Shown in pieces: positions 8,660-16,782 of a stretch of 64,000 nt of DNA. Origin of the DNA: Bacteroidota bacterium (GTDB lineage Bacteria; Bacteroidota; Bacteroidia; Bacteroidales; Tannerellaceae); NCBI GenBank assembly GCA_023429375.1, contig JAEYVY010000007.1:372001-436000 (forward strand), in the 5' to 3' direction. A program made the position numbers and the translations under genes. Positions within the stretch are counted from its first letter, which is position 1; each line of letters begins with the position of its first letter. The notes below the pieces were generated by a model. The model searched no databases, was not told the origin of the DNA, and saw only the letters and a program-made list of their open reading frames with translations.

Positions 8660-10063
8660 TTAATTCGTCTTTTCGTTCGGCAATTGATTCATAATCTCAC
8701 GTATATCGAGAATGGAAATCTTACTTGTTTTACCATCAGGAGCAAGCATAGACATGGATTCTATTTGTCTGAAAAACATCTCGTTATATATTTTCTCCAA
8801 CATGCCATGTCTGAAAAACAAAAAATCTTTGTCTACGTCCTTTTCCAATGCTTGTTTTGTGTAAAGAATTTTGATGAAGAGGGCTCTTTGTAACTGCTTT
8901 TCATCTTTGATCGTAAAAATGTCAGTGGGATATAGTTTATCTATTTGTCCTAGAAAATCGATTCTATCCGGAAGCTCATTCCATAGTTCATAATACATTT
9001 TTTCAGCCACTCTATAATCTGCGTTTTTCATGTATGTTTCAGCGCGGAACATTTTGATTTGAGTGAGATAAGACTTGGGGGGCTGCATGTTTTCTTCCGC
9101 TTTTTGGAATAATGCCAATGCTCTTTTCCTATCGTATGTTTTACCCAAAGCCGATCCTAAATAAATACAGATGTCTACCGACGTGGTGTCGAGTGTCAAG
9201 GCCGCTTCCAAAGGTTCGATTGCTCTCAGATACTGACCTGCATGATACCTGCATATCCCTCCATATTTGAGTGTAATATAAGTAGAGTCGCCGGTTTCCA
9301 TAAGAGACGTGTATAGCGTATCAGCCTCTGCATAGTTCTTATTCATATATAAGGCCATTCCTTTATTCTGCAAAAGGAATTTATTATCGGGATTATAATA
9401 TAAGGCTGTGTCGCAGATAGTTATAGCTTCATTAATGTATTCTCCACCAAGATGAAGCATGCTGTTGATCAGATTACTTGCCAGAGAAGCATTTTCGCGG
9501 TTGATATTGTAGGCCAGAAAATAGGAGGTGACCGCAGGAAAGTATTGTTCTTTCTTTGAGTAACAATCCCCTAAACTTGTTAATAGAGAAGGATTTTGTT
9601 CATTATGATCTATGAGGATATTATATCTTTCAATGGCTTTATCATACTCTCTAATCTGATAGTAAAGTCGGGCTAATTGATTGTTTGCGTAGAAATTCAG
9701 GCTGTCTGCCTTCAGTACTTTGTGGAACAGGTTTTCGGCTTCTTTTACTTTTCCAATGTAGATGGCAGTACGCGCTAAAGCATTAATGTAATCGATATTA
9801 GTTGTATCTTGCTTTAAGCAGTAGGAATAATAATCATAGGCTTTTCGGTACCGCAATAACCCTTCAAATGCTTGCCCTATCGAATGCATGGTATTCAGAT
9901 CTGCAGAATCGGAGGCTGTAAGTGTTTCTACCTTATCGATAACGGCGGTGTATTGTCTGCGGTCGATCAGTTGATTTAGTGTAGGTTCATTTTGCGACTG
10001 CCCTTTAAAGGGCAGTACGCAAAATAGTAATAAAAGGAATGTATGTGTCAAACAGTATTTCAT
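8660..10063 (-). CDS. exported tetratricopeptide-repeat protein
   Basis: A 467-residue protein with an N-terminal signal peptide (about residues 1-23, ending KGQSQ) and then roughly eight TPR-like helical pairs through residue 360, for example RYRKAYDYYSYCLKQDTTN and EYDKAIERYNILIDHNEQN. TPRs usually scaffold protein contacts; no catalytic motif is visible. It is the last gene of a three-gene operon with BlaI and the M56/TonB protein, and its ATG overlaps the M56 stop (10060-10063). The protein would act in the periplasm or at the outer membrane, perhaps as partner or target of the M56 protein; this role is inferred from context only. Confidence 0.8.
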   Translation of the reverse strand: MKYCLTHTFLLLLFCVLPFKGQSQNEPTLNQLIDRRQYTAVIDKVETLTASDSADLNTMHSIGQAFEGLLRYRKAYDYYSYCLKQDTTNIDYINALARTAIYIGKVKEAENLFHKVLKADSLNFYANNQLARLYYQIREYDKAIERYNILIDHNEQNPSLLTSLGDCYSKKEQYFPAVTSYFLAYNINRENASLASNLINSMLHLGGEYINEAITICDTALYYNPDNKFLLQNKGMALYMNKNYAEADTLYTSLMETGDSTYITLKYGGICRYHAGQYLRAIEPLEAALTLDTTSVDICIYLGSALGKTYDRKRALALFQKAEENMQPPKSYLTQIKMFRAETYMKNADYRVAEKMYYELWNELPDRIDFLGQIDKLYPTDIFTIKDEKQLQRALFIKILYTKQALEKDVDKDFLFFRHGMLEKIYNEMFFRQIESMSMLAPDGKTSKISILDIREIMNQLPNEKTN

Positions 10064-11352
10064 TGCAGTCTAAACGTGATCGGAACAGTGTATTTCACTC
10101 TGACACTTTCTCCTCTTTGCTTTCCTGGAGTCCAATTTGGGAATGAATTAATTACTCTCAAGGATTCTTTATCTAATGATTCATCAATACCGCGCACTAC
10201 TTCTGCGTCGGAAATTGAACCATCTGTGTTTACAACAAAAGATGCAATTACTCTACCTTGAATACCCTTTTCTTGTGCTTCGACCGGGTATTTTACATTT
10301 TCATTGATAAACTTGAGTAAGGCAGCTTCGCCACCCGGGAATTTCGGCATTTCTTCAACTACGGTAAATACTTGTCCGGTGTGTTGAACAGTTTCAGGAG
10401 TTGTTTCTTGTTGTGCTGGCTCTACTGTTACTTCAGGAGCTGTTTCGGCTACTGTTTCAGTGCTTTGTTTCTCTTTCTCCAAATTGCAGAATTGTAAAGT
10501 AAAGACAGCTAATGGCAGAAGCACGAAATATTTTGCTCTACCTATTTTTGTGGAACGTTTTTTATTCATCATGATAATTCTGTTTTTAATATCTAATAAA
10601 TTAAAGCTGTTGTATAACGTAGCGGTCGATTGATTGTATGCCAAGCCTAACAAATGAAATTGATAAGTTTTGCTGTCATAGCCGGAATGAATAACTGAAT
10701 TATCTGCCAGATACTCCAGATTATATCTCACTTCCCGCTTCAATAACCAGGCGAAAGGGTTTACCCAGCAAACGATGGTGGTCAATTCACTTAAAATTAC
10801 GTCGATCGAGTGCCATTGGGTAGCGTGGGTCTGTTCATGCAATAGAATCTCTTCCAGTTCCTTTTCAGAGTGATTGGCCGGATAGACAAATATGGAGCCG
10901 AAGAATGAGAACGGAGTAGCCGATTTAGGGAGCGGATAAACGGATATTCCGTTGATTATAGATTTCCGGCTTGCTTTTTTGATCCGATAGATACTGACTA
11001 GCTGAATCAGGAAACGCAAGAATAATACGCCTGCTGTTAGCAGATAACTTGCATAGACAATATAGGTTATGATTTCTTGCCAGGAAACCGGTCGGAAATC
11101 AGTATTCTCTTCGACTATAACATCTGCCAACATGTAGTAAATTACTTCAGCAATAGGCTGTTGTTGCGTTTTAATCCAATCCTGAATGTTGAATAGAGGG
11201 TAAGAAAAGGCCAGTAGATAAAATAATAGCAAGGTTATACGGCGTAAGGTGAAATAAGTATCCTTATAAAAGAATACGCGGTATAAGCCGTATAACAAGA
11301 CAAACGCCAGGTTTATCTTAATAAAGTAAGCTATTTCAGGGGTGATTAGCAT
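10060..11352 (-). CDS. BlaR1-like M56 metallopeptidase fused to a TonB C-terminal domain
   Basis: A 430-residue inner-membrane protein. Membrane segments lie near residues 7-27, 36-55 and 95-120. The zinc-peptidase motif HEQTH is at 172-176 on the cytoplasmic loop, with the third ligand expected at Glu213 (EYLAD). A fourth membrane segment (about 273-290) is followed by an E/T/V-rich linker and a TonB C-terminal domain (about 345-430, PKFPGGEAALLKFINENV...). BlaR1 cleaves or inactivates BlaI when its outer sensor domain is triggered. Here the beta-lactam sensor is absent and TonB replaces it. It lies 17 bp after blaI and overlaps the TPR gene by 4 bases. Confidence 0.88.
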   Translation of the reverse strand: MLITPEIAYFIKINLAFVLLYGLYRVFFYKDTYFTLRRITLLLFYLLAFSYPLFNIQDWIKTQQQPIAEVIYYMLADVIVEENTDFRPVSWQEIITYIVYASYLLTAGVLFLRFLIQLVSIYRIKKASRKSIINGISVYPLPKSATPFSFFGSIFVYPANHSEKELEEILLHEQTHATQWHSIDVILSELTTIVCWVNPFAWLLKREVRYNLEYLADNSVIHSGYDSKTYQFHLLGLAYNQSTATLYNSFNLLDIKNRIIMMNKKRSTKIGRAKYFVLLPLAVFTLQFCNLEKEKQSTETVAETAPEVTVEPAQQETTPETVQHTGQVFTVVEEMPKFPGGEAALLKFINENVKYPVEAQEKGIQGRVIASFVVNTDGSISDAEVVRGIDESLDKESLRVINSFPNWTPGKQRGESVRVKYTVPITFRLQ

Positions 11353-11369
11353 AATAGTTCAGTATTAAA

Positions 11370-11732
11370 TCATTCTTTACCTTTCTCAATCAGCTTGATA
11401 ATATCTTCCAAATCTTTAGCTGTTAGCTTTTGATCTTTCGCAAAGAAAGAGACCATCTCCTTGTAGGAGTTTTCAAAATAATTTTGGACTACCCCGTTCA
11501 TGAACGTACGTTTATATTCGCTCTCCTCAATAATCGGCGTATATTGGTACATGTTTCCAATCTGTTTGGCTTTTACATATTTCTTACGCTCCAGGTTTTT
11601 AATAATTGAAGCCAGCGTAGTATAAGGAGGTTTGGGATCCCTGTACTTAGCCAATACATCTTTTACAAAACAAGGTGCCGTTTGCCAAACTAACCGCATT
11701 GCTTCTTCTTCCTGTAATGTTAACTTTTCCAT
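11370..11732 (-). CDS. BlaI/MecI/CopY-family transcriptional repressor
   Basis: A 120-residue winged-helix repressor. The N-terminal half has the family pattern LTLQEEEAMRLVW, then VKDVLAKYRDPKPPYTTLASIIKNLERKKYV, where the recognition helix and wing sit. The C-terminal half is the helical dimerisation region with the site usually cut by the partner peptidase. The first gene of the operon with the M56/TonB and TPR genes. Two 15-bp palindromes around its promoter point to autorepression. Beta-lactam control is not implied because the partner lacks a penicillin-binding sensor domain. Confidence 0.9.
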   Translation of the reverse strand: MEKLTLQEEEAMRLVWQTAPCFVKDVLAKYRDPKPPYTTLASIIKNLERKKYVKAKQIGNMYQYTPIIEESEYKRTFMNGVVQNYFENSYKEMVSFFAKDQKLTAKDLEDIIKLIEKGKE

Positions 11733-11759
11733 ATGCTATTAATTTAATAAAAATAGATT

Positions 11760-11796
11760 TACGAATCGTTCGTAGCAAATCTACGTAAATTTCGTA
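11760..11796 (-). promoter_or_regulatory. blaI promoter with two tandem palindromic operators
   Basis: Two 15-bp palindromes, 11760-11774 and 11782-11796, each begin TACG and end CGTA and each has six of seven paired positions. Their centres are 22 bp apart, about two helical turns. Between them, on the minus strand at 11783-11776, sits TAGATTTG, a full match to the Bacteroidetes -7 box. The predicted start (about 11769) falls inside the downstream palindrome. A repressor dimer on each site would block the promoter. BlaI-family operators are commonly TAC...GTA dyads, so autoregulation is the likely function. Confidence 0.75.
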
Positions 11797-11992
11797 ATCA
11801 ACATGCCTTTGTGTGGTTAAATAGTGTTAAGGATTTTGATTGAGTTTTGTATATTCTCCCCTGTGGTGATTATTTTCTTGCTTGAATTTTTGGAATTCAG
11901 AACGTTTTCGCTAATTTAGAAACATCGTAAAGAGTAACCGGTCCGGTTTATTCTATTTCATAATTTATTAACCAGTAATTGCGTTTTGAATA

Positions 11993-12325
11993 ATGGGAAA
12001 ATTTGAACTGTCAAAAAGGAAAAATGGCGAATTTCAATTTAATTTGAAAGCGGGTAATGGAGAAATCATCCTTACAAGTGAAGGATATACCACTAAGGCT
12101 GCTTGTTTGAATGGTGTTGAATCGGTCAAGAAGAATGGGCCATTGGATGGGAGATATGAGAAAAAGGAAGCAACAAACGGAAAGTTCTTTTTTAATCTGA
12201 AAGCATCGAATGGTCAGGTGATTGGTACGAGTCAGATGTATGCATCAGAAGCGAGCCGTGATAAGGGAATCGAGTCGGTAAAGAAAAATTCGCAAGACTC
12301 AGACACGGTTGAATTGGATAGCTAA
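11993..12325 (+). CDS. DUF1508 (YegP-like) protein
   Basis: A 110-residue protein made of two tandem DUF1508 repeats of about 50 residues. The first has GKFELSKRKNGEFQFNLKAGNGEIILTSE-type residues, and the second repeats the pattern from residue 58 (KFFFNLKASNGQVIGTSQMY). Each ends with the conserved GIESVKKN or GVESVKKN. The family is widespread, small and of unknown role. It stands alone: blaI is divergent and parA lies 278 bp downstream. An imperfect hairpin at about 12349-12391 may act as its terminator. Confidence 0.88.
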   Translation: MGKFELSKRKNGEFQFNLKAGNGEIILTSEGYTTKAACLNGVESVKKNGPLDGRYEKKEATNGKFFFNLKASNGQVIGTSQMYASEASRDKGIESVKKNSQDSDTVELDS

Positions 12326-12494
12326 GTAAGAAGAATTCCGAATAAAGGTAATGGCCATGAAGATACAGGTAAATGTGTCTTTGTGGCTATTCTTTTAGGT
12401 GAAACTGAGCAGGTTGCAGTTCTGCTTCGCCGGTTTGTGAATAAAAAATAAAGAGTTGACAGGTTAAGTTATTTCTGTTTATATTTGCATGTTT

Positions 12495-12577
12495 TCAACA
12501 AAATTGTTGACTTATCAACAGTTCAGTCATTTGTTGACGACTAGTCAAATGAAATATTGTTTTTTGGTATAGCTTTG
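12495..12577 (+). promoter_or_regulatory. parA upstream region: alternating half-site array and -7 box
   Basis: The hexamer TGTTGA and its reverse complement alternate: TCAACA at 12495, TGTTGA at 12505, TCAACA at 12515, TGTTGA at 12532. The first three are exactly 10 bp apart. The last lies in a second dyad (TTGAC at 12534, GTCAA at 12544). A likely parA -7 box TAGCTTTG lies at 12570-12577, 27 bp before the ATG, and another TATATTTG at 12480-12487. The array looks like an operator or a partition-protein site. The remaining bases between 12326 and 12480 hold no gene that I recognise. Confidence 0.6.
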
Positions 12578-12603
12578 CGAGTGAAATAATTAAGCTTAAA
12601 AGT

Positions 12604-13371
12604 ATGGGTAAAATAATAGCTTTGGCAAATCAAAAGGGCGGAGTAGGAAAAACGACAACGACCATAAATCTTGGTGCTTCATTGGCTGTGCTTGACAAGA
12701 AGGTGCTGATCGTAGATGCCGACCCACAGGCAAATGCGTCATCCGGACTTTCTGTTGATATACGGAATGTGAAATTGTCTATCTATGAATGTCTGATTAA
12801 TGGGGATCCTGCAGAAGAGGCTATCCTGCCTACTGAAGTGGAAAACCTATATATCATACCGTCCCATATAGATTTGGTGGGTGCAGAAATTGAGATGTTG
12901 AATATTGAAAACCGAGAACAATTACTTCGTCAAGTGTTAGAACCGCTGAAAGACAAGTATGATTTTATCTTGATTGACTGTTCACCTTCTCTCGGATTAA
13001 TTACAGTTAATTCACTTACTGCTGCCGATTCAGTTATTATACCTGTACAATGTGAGTATTTTGCACTGGAAGGAATTAGTAAATTGTTGAATACGATTAA
13101 GATTATCAAGTCAAAACTAAATACTTCATTGGAAATTGAAGGCTTCTTGATGACGATGTATGATTCTCGCCTTCGCTTGGCAAATCAGATTTATGAAGAG
13201 GTAAAGAAGCCATTTAGAGACTTGGTATTTGATACGGTTATTCAAAGAAATATCAAGCTAAGTGAAGCTTCAAGCTATGGAAAACCGGCATTACTGTATG
13301 ATGCAGAGTCAAAAGGTTCATTAAACCACATCCAATTGGCTCAGGAATTAATAGAAAAGAATAAGAAATAA
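12604..13371 (+). CDS. parA: chromosome-partitioning ATPase ParA (Soj)
   Basis: A 255-residue deviant-Walker ATPase. The Walker A motif KGGVGKTT is at residues 11-18 and the Walker A' region VLIVDADPQANASSG follows near 34-48; the Walker B DFILIDCSPSLG is near residue 120. ParA moves ParB-parS complexes on the nucleoid during chromosome segregation. It is followed after 18 bp by parB, in the usual order. The length and the absence of an N-terminal HTH extension mark it as a chromosomal Soj type. Confidence 0.96.
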   Translation: MGKIIALANQKGGVGKTTTTINLGASLAVLDKKVLIVDADPQANASSGLSVDIRNVKLSIYECLINGDPAEEAILPTEVENLYIIPSHIDLVGAEIEMLNIENREQLLRQVLEPLKDKYDFILIDCSPSLGLITVNSLTAADSVIIPVQCEYFALEGISKLLNTIKIIKSKLNTSLEIEGFLMTMYDSRLRLANQIYEEVKKPFRDLVFDTVIQRNIKLSEASSYGKPALLYDAESKGSLNHIQLAQELIEKNKK

Positions 13372-13389
13372 AACTAAGATATTTGTATT

Positions 13390-14268
13390 ATGGCAGGACT
13401 TAAAAGATCGCCGCTCGGTCGCGGATTAGATGCGCTGATTACGATGGATGACCTGAAAACAGGAGGATCATCTTCTATCAGTGAGATAGAATTGAGTAAG
13501 ATTCAACCTAATCCTGAACAACCCCGTACGGTCTTTGAAGAGGAAGCGTTAGAGGAACTTGCTACATCGATTCGTTCGTTGGGTGTAATTCAGCCCATCA
13601 CGCTGCGTGAAATTTCTCCAGAAAAGTATATGATTATTTCCGGAGAGCGACGTTATCGTGCTTCCTTAAAAGCCGGATTGAAACAAATCCCTGCTTATAT
13701 AAAGACCGCCGACGATGAAAATGTCGTTGAGATGGCGTTAATCGAAAACATTCAACGTGAAGACCTTAACTCCATAGAAATTGCTTTGGCCTATCAAAAA
13801 CTGATAGACATCTACGGACTGACACAAGAACGCCTGAGTGAACGTGTGGGCAAGAAGCGTGCTACTATCGCCAACTATCTCCGTTTGCTTAAATTGCCGG
13901 CAGAAATACAGATGGGTCTGAAGGATAAGAAGATTGATATGGGGCATGCACGTGCATTGCTGCCTGTTGAAGATCCAAAGGAACAACTTAAACTGTACGA
14001 ACGTATCCTTACTGAAGGACTGTCGGTACGTAGCGTAGAAGAAACTGTTCGAAGTGCAAGCGGGGCTGAGCCGAAAAAAGAAAAGAAAAAGTCGAGTACG
14101 TTATTGCCGGAAGAATATAACCTGTTAAAGGATCATTTGTCATCTTTCTTTAAAACGAAAGTACAATTGACTTACAACGATAAAGGAAAAGGGAAAATAA
14201 CTATTCCTTTTGCGTCTGAAGAACAATTGGAGGAATTGATTGGTTTGCTTGACAAACTAAAACGATAA
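13390..14268 (+). CDS. parB: chromosome-partitioning protein ParB (Spo0J), CTPase
   Basis: A 292-residue ParB. The N-terminal tail starts with the ParA-contacting basic LGRGLDALI (residues 9-17). The CTP-binding ParB/sulfiredoxin domain shows PRTVFEEEALEELATSI and the signature GERRYR at 85-90, followed by ENIQREDLN. The HTH region lies near 140-190 (LSERVGKKRATIANYLRLLKLP), and the C-terminal dimerisation domain spans about 225-292. ParB loads at parS and spreads as a clamp. I could not find the canonical parS (GTTTCACGTGAAAC type) near the gene. Confidence 0.95.
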   Translation: MAGLKRSPLGRGLDALITMDDLKTGGSSSISEIELSKIQPNPEQPRTVFEEEALEELATSIRSLGVIQPITLREISPEKYMIISGERRYRASLKAGLKQIPAYIKTADDENVVEMALIENIQREDLNSIEIALAYQKLIDIYGLTQERLSERVGKKRATIANYLRLLKLPAEIQMGLKDKKIDMGHARALLPVEDPKEQLKLYERILTEGLSVRSVEETVRSASGAEPKKEKKKSSTLLPEEYNLLKDHLSSFFKTKVQLTYNDKGKGKITIPFASEEQLEELIGLLDKLKR

Positions 14269-14278
14269 GTAGTTTAGT

Positions 14279-15052
14279 GTGAATAACTCTTTTAGGATAA
14301 ATAAACTGATTCTATGCCTGTGCGTCTCGTTATGTGTAGCTCAGGCTGTGAGTTCGCAGGAAGTCGTTCCTGTTGAGGGAAATAAAATAATAGAGGATAC
14401 AATCACGGTTAATGTTGATGCGTTTGCTGATTCGTTAGTTGTTGAATCTGTAGATTCTGTGACCCGTGCTGTGTTACTGGCTGCAGATTCTCTTTCTCTG
14501 ACATCACCGGAAGGGCTGCCGGAGATTCAGCCGTTTAAGCCGAATCCGACAAAGGCATTGATTTTATCTGCTATAGTACCCGGCTTGGGGCAAATTTACA
14601 ATCGGAAGTATTGGAAACTACCCATTATTTACGGGGGATTGATGGGATGTGTATATGCCATGACGTGGAATCATGGAAACTATACGGATTATTCGAATGC
14701 TTATTGGGCAACTGTTCAAGAAAATCCGCTGGAGTACAAAGATATGTGGCAGAACTTCGTTACCGGCTCGATCGATTGGAATGACAACGATGCCATGTTG
14801 GCTAAGGCCAAAGATAAAGCCTTTCAAAACCAATTAAAAGGGAGGAAAGACTATTTCAGACGTTTCCGCGACATGAGTATATTTATTGGAGTTGGCGTTT
14901 ATGTTCTGGGGATGCTCGACGCGTATGTTGATGCGCATCTGTTTGATTTTGATATCTCTCCGGACTTATCTATGAGACTGGAACCGGCAATTACACCGGC
15001 TACTAGTTATACACCACAAGTATATGGAATAAATTGCAGTATAAATTTTTAG
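14279..15052 (+). CDS. DUF5683 membrane protein
   Basis: A 257-residue protein that starts at GTG 10 bp after parB. An N-terminal signal-like segment (about residues 8-26, ending VSSQ) is followed by a low-complexity stretch and then the DUF5683 core NPTKALILSAIVPGLGQIYNRKYWKLPIIYGG, where the G-L-G-Q-I-Y-N pattern begins a membrane hairpin. Two further hydrophobic segments follow. The family is specific to Bacteroidetes and of unknown role. Its conserved place between parB and the lytic transglycosylase suggests a link to envelope growth or division. Confidence 0.88.
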   Translation: MNNSFRINKLILCLCVSLCVAQAVSSQEVVPVEGNKIIEDTITVNVDAFADSLVVESVDSVTRAVLLAADSLSLTSPEGLPEIQPFKPNPTKALILSAIVPGLGQIYNRKYWKLPIIYGGLMGCVYAMTWNHGNYTDYSNAYWATVQENPLEYKDMWQNFVTGSIDWNDNDAMLAKAKDKAFQNQLKGRKDYFRRFRDMSIFIGVGVYVLGMLDAYVDAHLFDFDISPDLSMRLEPAITPATSYTPQVYGINCSINF

Positions 15053-15056
15053 TAGG

Positions 15057-16580
15057 ATGATAAAGCAATTCTTGATAGTAACGGGTTTAATGCTAAGTCT
15101 GGGTCTCGCTTTTGCGCAAGAAGTAGAAGAAGTTGATGAAGAACAATTCTCTGTTCTTTCGCAAGATGAACTAATAGATGAGGTTGGTTATATCCCGGAG
15201 AGCTTGGATGCAAATGTGGATAGCCTGTTGCATTCTTGGCATGTAAGGTATTTTACCTCTGCAGTAGAGTACTGTCAGGATGATGAAAAGAATGTTTCTT
15301 TCCCTGAGTCTACTTACAGAGAACGTTTGGAAAGGCTTCCTCGTATCATTCCAATGCAATACAATGATGTTGTGCGTAAGTGTATAGACTTGTATGCAGA
15401 GCGTCGTCGAGGATTGGTGCGCTATATGCTAGGTATGGCAGATTATTATTTCCCAATAATCGAACAAATTTTGGATGAACATGACCTCCCTTTGGAATTG
15501 AAATATCTGGCAGTAGTAGAAAGTGCTTTAAATCCAACTGCTTTGTCGCGTGTCGGGGCTTCAGGGCTTTGGCAATTTATGTTGCCTACAGGGAAGATAT
15601 ATGGACTTACGATAAATAGTTTGGTCGACGAGAGGCTTGATCCTGTCAAGTCCACTTATGCAGCCTGCCGCTACTTTAAGGATATGTATGCCATCTATAA
15701 TGATTGGAACCTGGTGCTGGCAGCTTATAACTGTGGTCCGGGGAATGTGAATAAGGCAATGAGACGTTCGGGAAAAACCGACTTTTGGTCCATATTCCCT
15801 TATCTGCCAAAAGAAACCCGCTCTTACGTTCCTTTATTTATAGCGGCCAATTACATCATGAACTATTACTGCGAGCATAATCTCTGTCCGGTAGAAACGA
15901 ATATGCCGATGGCTACAGATACGATCATGGTGAACAAACCGCTTCATTTTAAACAAATAGCCGATGTATTATCGCTTGATGTAGAGCAGATTCGTGTACT
16001 CAATCCACAATATAAAAGAGATATTGTTCCGGGTAATATTGGTCCTTCCATTTTGAAATTACCTGCAGCTCAGACCTATGCATTCGTGGAAAATGAAGAC
16101 ACGATTTATGTGCATGGAGCTGATTCGTTATTGGCAAATGTATTAAGTAATACGACAGAGTTTAAATCTACCCGCGAACGAATTGTGCATATTGCGAAGG
16201 CAGGAGAAAACCTTCATGTTGTAGGAAATAAATATGGTGTTACAGCCAAGGATATCCGTAAGTGGAATGGATTGGGCAGCAACCGGATTGCTCCGGGAAA
16301 ACGACTGGTCGTTTATGTTGATAATGGTGGGATACCTTTTGAAACGAAAACAGCCTCAAAGACTACAACGGCAGAGAAATCATCAGCAAAATCAGCTGAA
16401 ACAAACATTGAAAAGAGTGAAAACGGAGACTTTTTATCCTATAAAGTTCAATCAGGTGACTCTCTGTATTCAATTTCGAAGAAATATCCAGGGGTGAGCG
16501 TTGCGCTGATACAGAAAACAAATGATTTATCAAGTACAAATCTACGCCCGGGGCAAGTGTTGAAAATTCCTGTAATTTGA
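15057..16580 (+). CDS. mltD: membrane-bound lytic transglycosylase D with two LysM domains
   Basis: A 507-residue exported enzyme that cuts the MurNAc-GlcNAc bond of peptidoglycan with formation of 1,6-anhydro ends. A signal peptide ends near residue 20 (AFAQ). The SLT domain (about 120-285) has the catalytic Glu155 in VVESALNP, then GASGLWQFM and AYNCGPGNV. Two LysM peptidoglycan-binding repeats follow, near 373-415 and 460-507. It starts 4 bp after the DUF5683 gene, so the two are almost surely cotranscribed. A strong terminator closes the parAB run. Confidence 0.94.
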   Translation: MIKQFLIVTGLMLSLGLAFAQEVEEVDEEQFSVLSQDELIDEVGYIPESLDANVDSLLHSWHVRYFTSAVEYCQDDEKNVSFPESTYRERLERLPRIIPMQYNDVVRKCIDLYAERRRGLVRYMLGMADYYFPIIEQILDEHDLPLELKYLAVVESALNPTALSRVGASGLWQFMLPTGKIYGLTINSLVDERLDPVKSTYAACRYFKDMYAIYNDWNLVLAAYNCGPGNVNKAMRRSGKTDFWSIFPYLPKETRSYVPLFIAANYIMNYYCEHNLCPVETNMPMATDTIMVNKPLHFKQIADVLSLDVEQIRVLNPQYKRDIVPGNIGPSILKLPAAQTYAFVENEDTIYVHGADSLLANVLSNTTEFKSTRERIVHIAKAGENLHVVGNKYGVTAKDIRKWNGLGSNRIAPGKRLVVYVDNGGIPFETKTASKTTTAEKSSAKSAETNIEKSENGDFLSYKVQSGDSLYSISKKYPGVSVALIQKTNDLSSTNLRPGQVLKIPVI

Positions 16581-16632
16581 GCCTTATTCGGTTGTAAATA
16601 TTGAATTGAACAACTTGTTCAAGCAGAAATAA

Positions 16633-16681
16633 ACCCGTTACTTGGTTGCAGACTACGCAATCAGAGTAGCGGGTCTTTTTT
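16633..16681 (+). terminator. terminator after mltD
   Basis: A long hairpin: ACCCG...CGGGT outer arms (16633-16637 and 16670-16674) and an inner stem of TGGTTGC with GCAATCA, with a few wobble pairs, followed by a run of T at 16676-16681. It ends the parA-parB-DUF5683-mltD transcript before the relA promoter. Confidence 0.8.
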
Positions 16682-16740
16682 AATAAAAATAATCTATAGA
16701 CTGACTGTCCTTTTCCGATGCAAAAATTGATTGAAATTAA

Positions 16741-16748
16741 TATATTTG
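16741..16748 (+). promoter_or_regulatory. relA promoter, -7 box, decides the start codon
   Basis: TATATTTG fits TAnnTTTG. Transcription would begin near 16755, at the upstream ATG 16756 itself. The ATG at 16783 is therefore the better start; it has the purine-rich AAAGAGG just upstream. Confidence 0.5.
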
Positions 16749-16782
16749 TATATTGATGTCGAAACATATAAAGAGGTTTACT

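Noticed and set aside
12349..12391. Imperfect hairpin after the yegP-like gene
   Set aside because: It has several mismatches and only a weak T-run; it may be a terminator but was not listed as a feature.
12604..14268. Canonical parS near parAB
   Set aside because: I looked for a GTTTCACGTGAAAC-type sequence around parA and parB and found none; the half-site array at 12495 has a different core.
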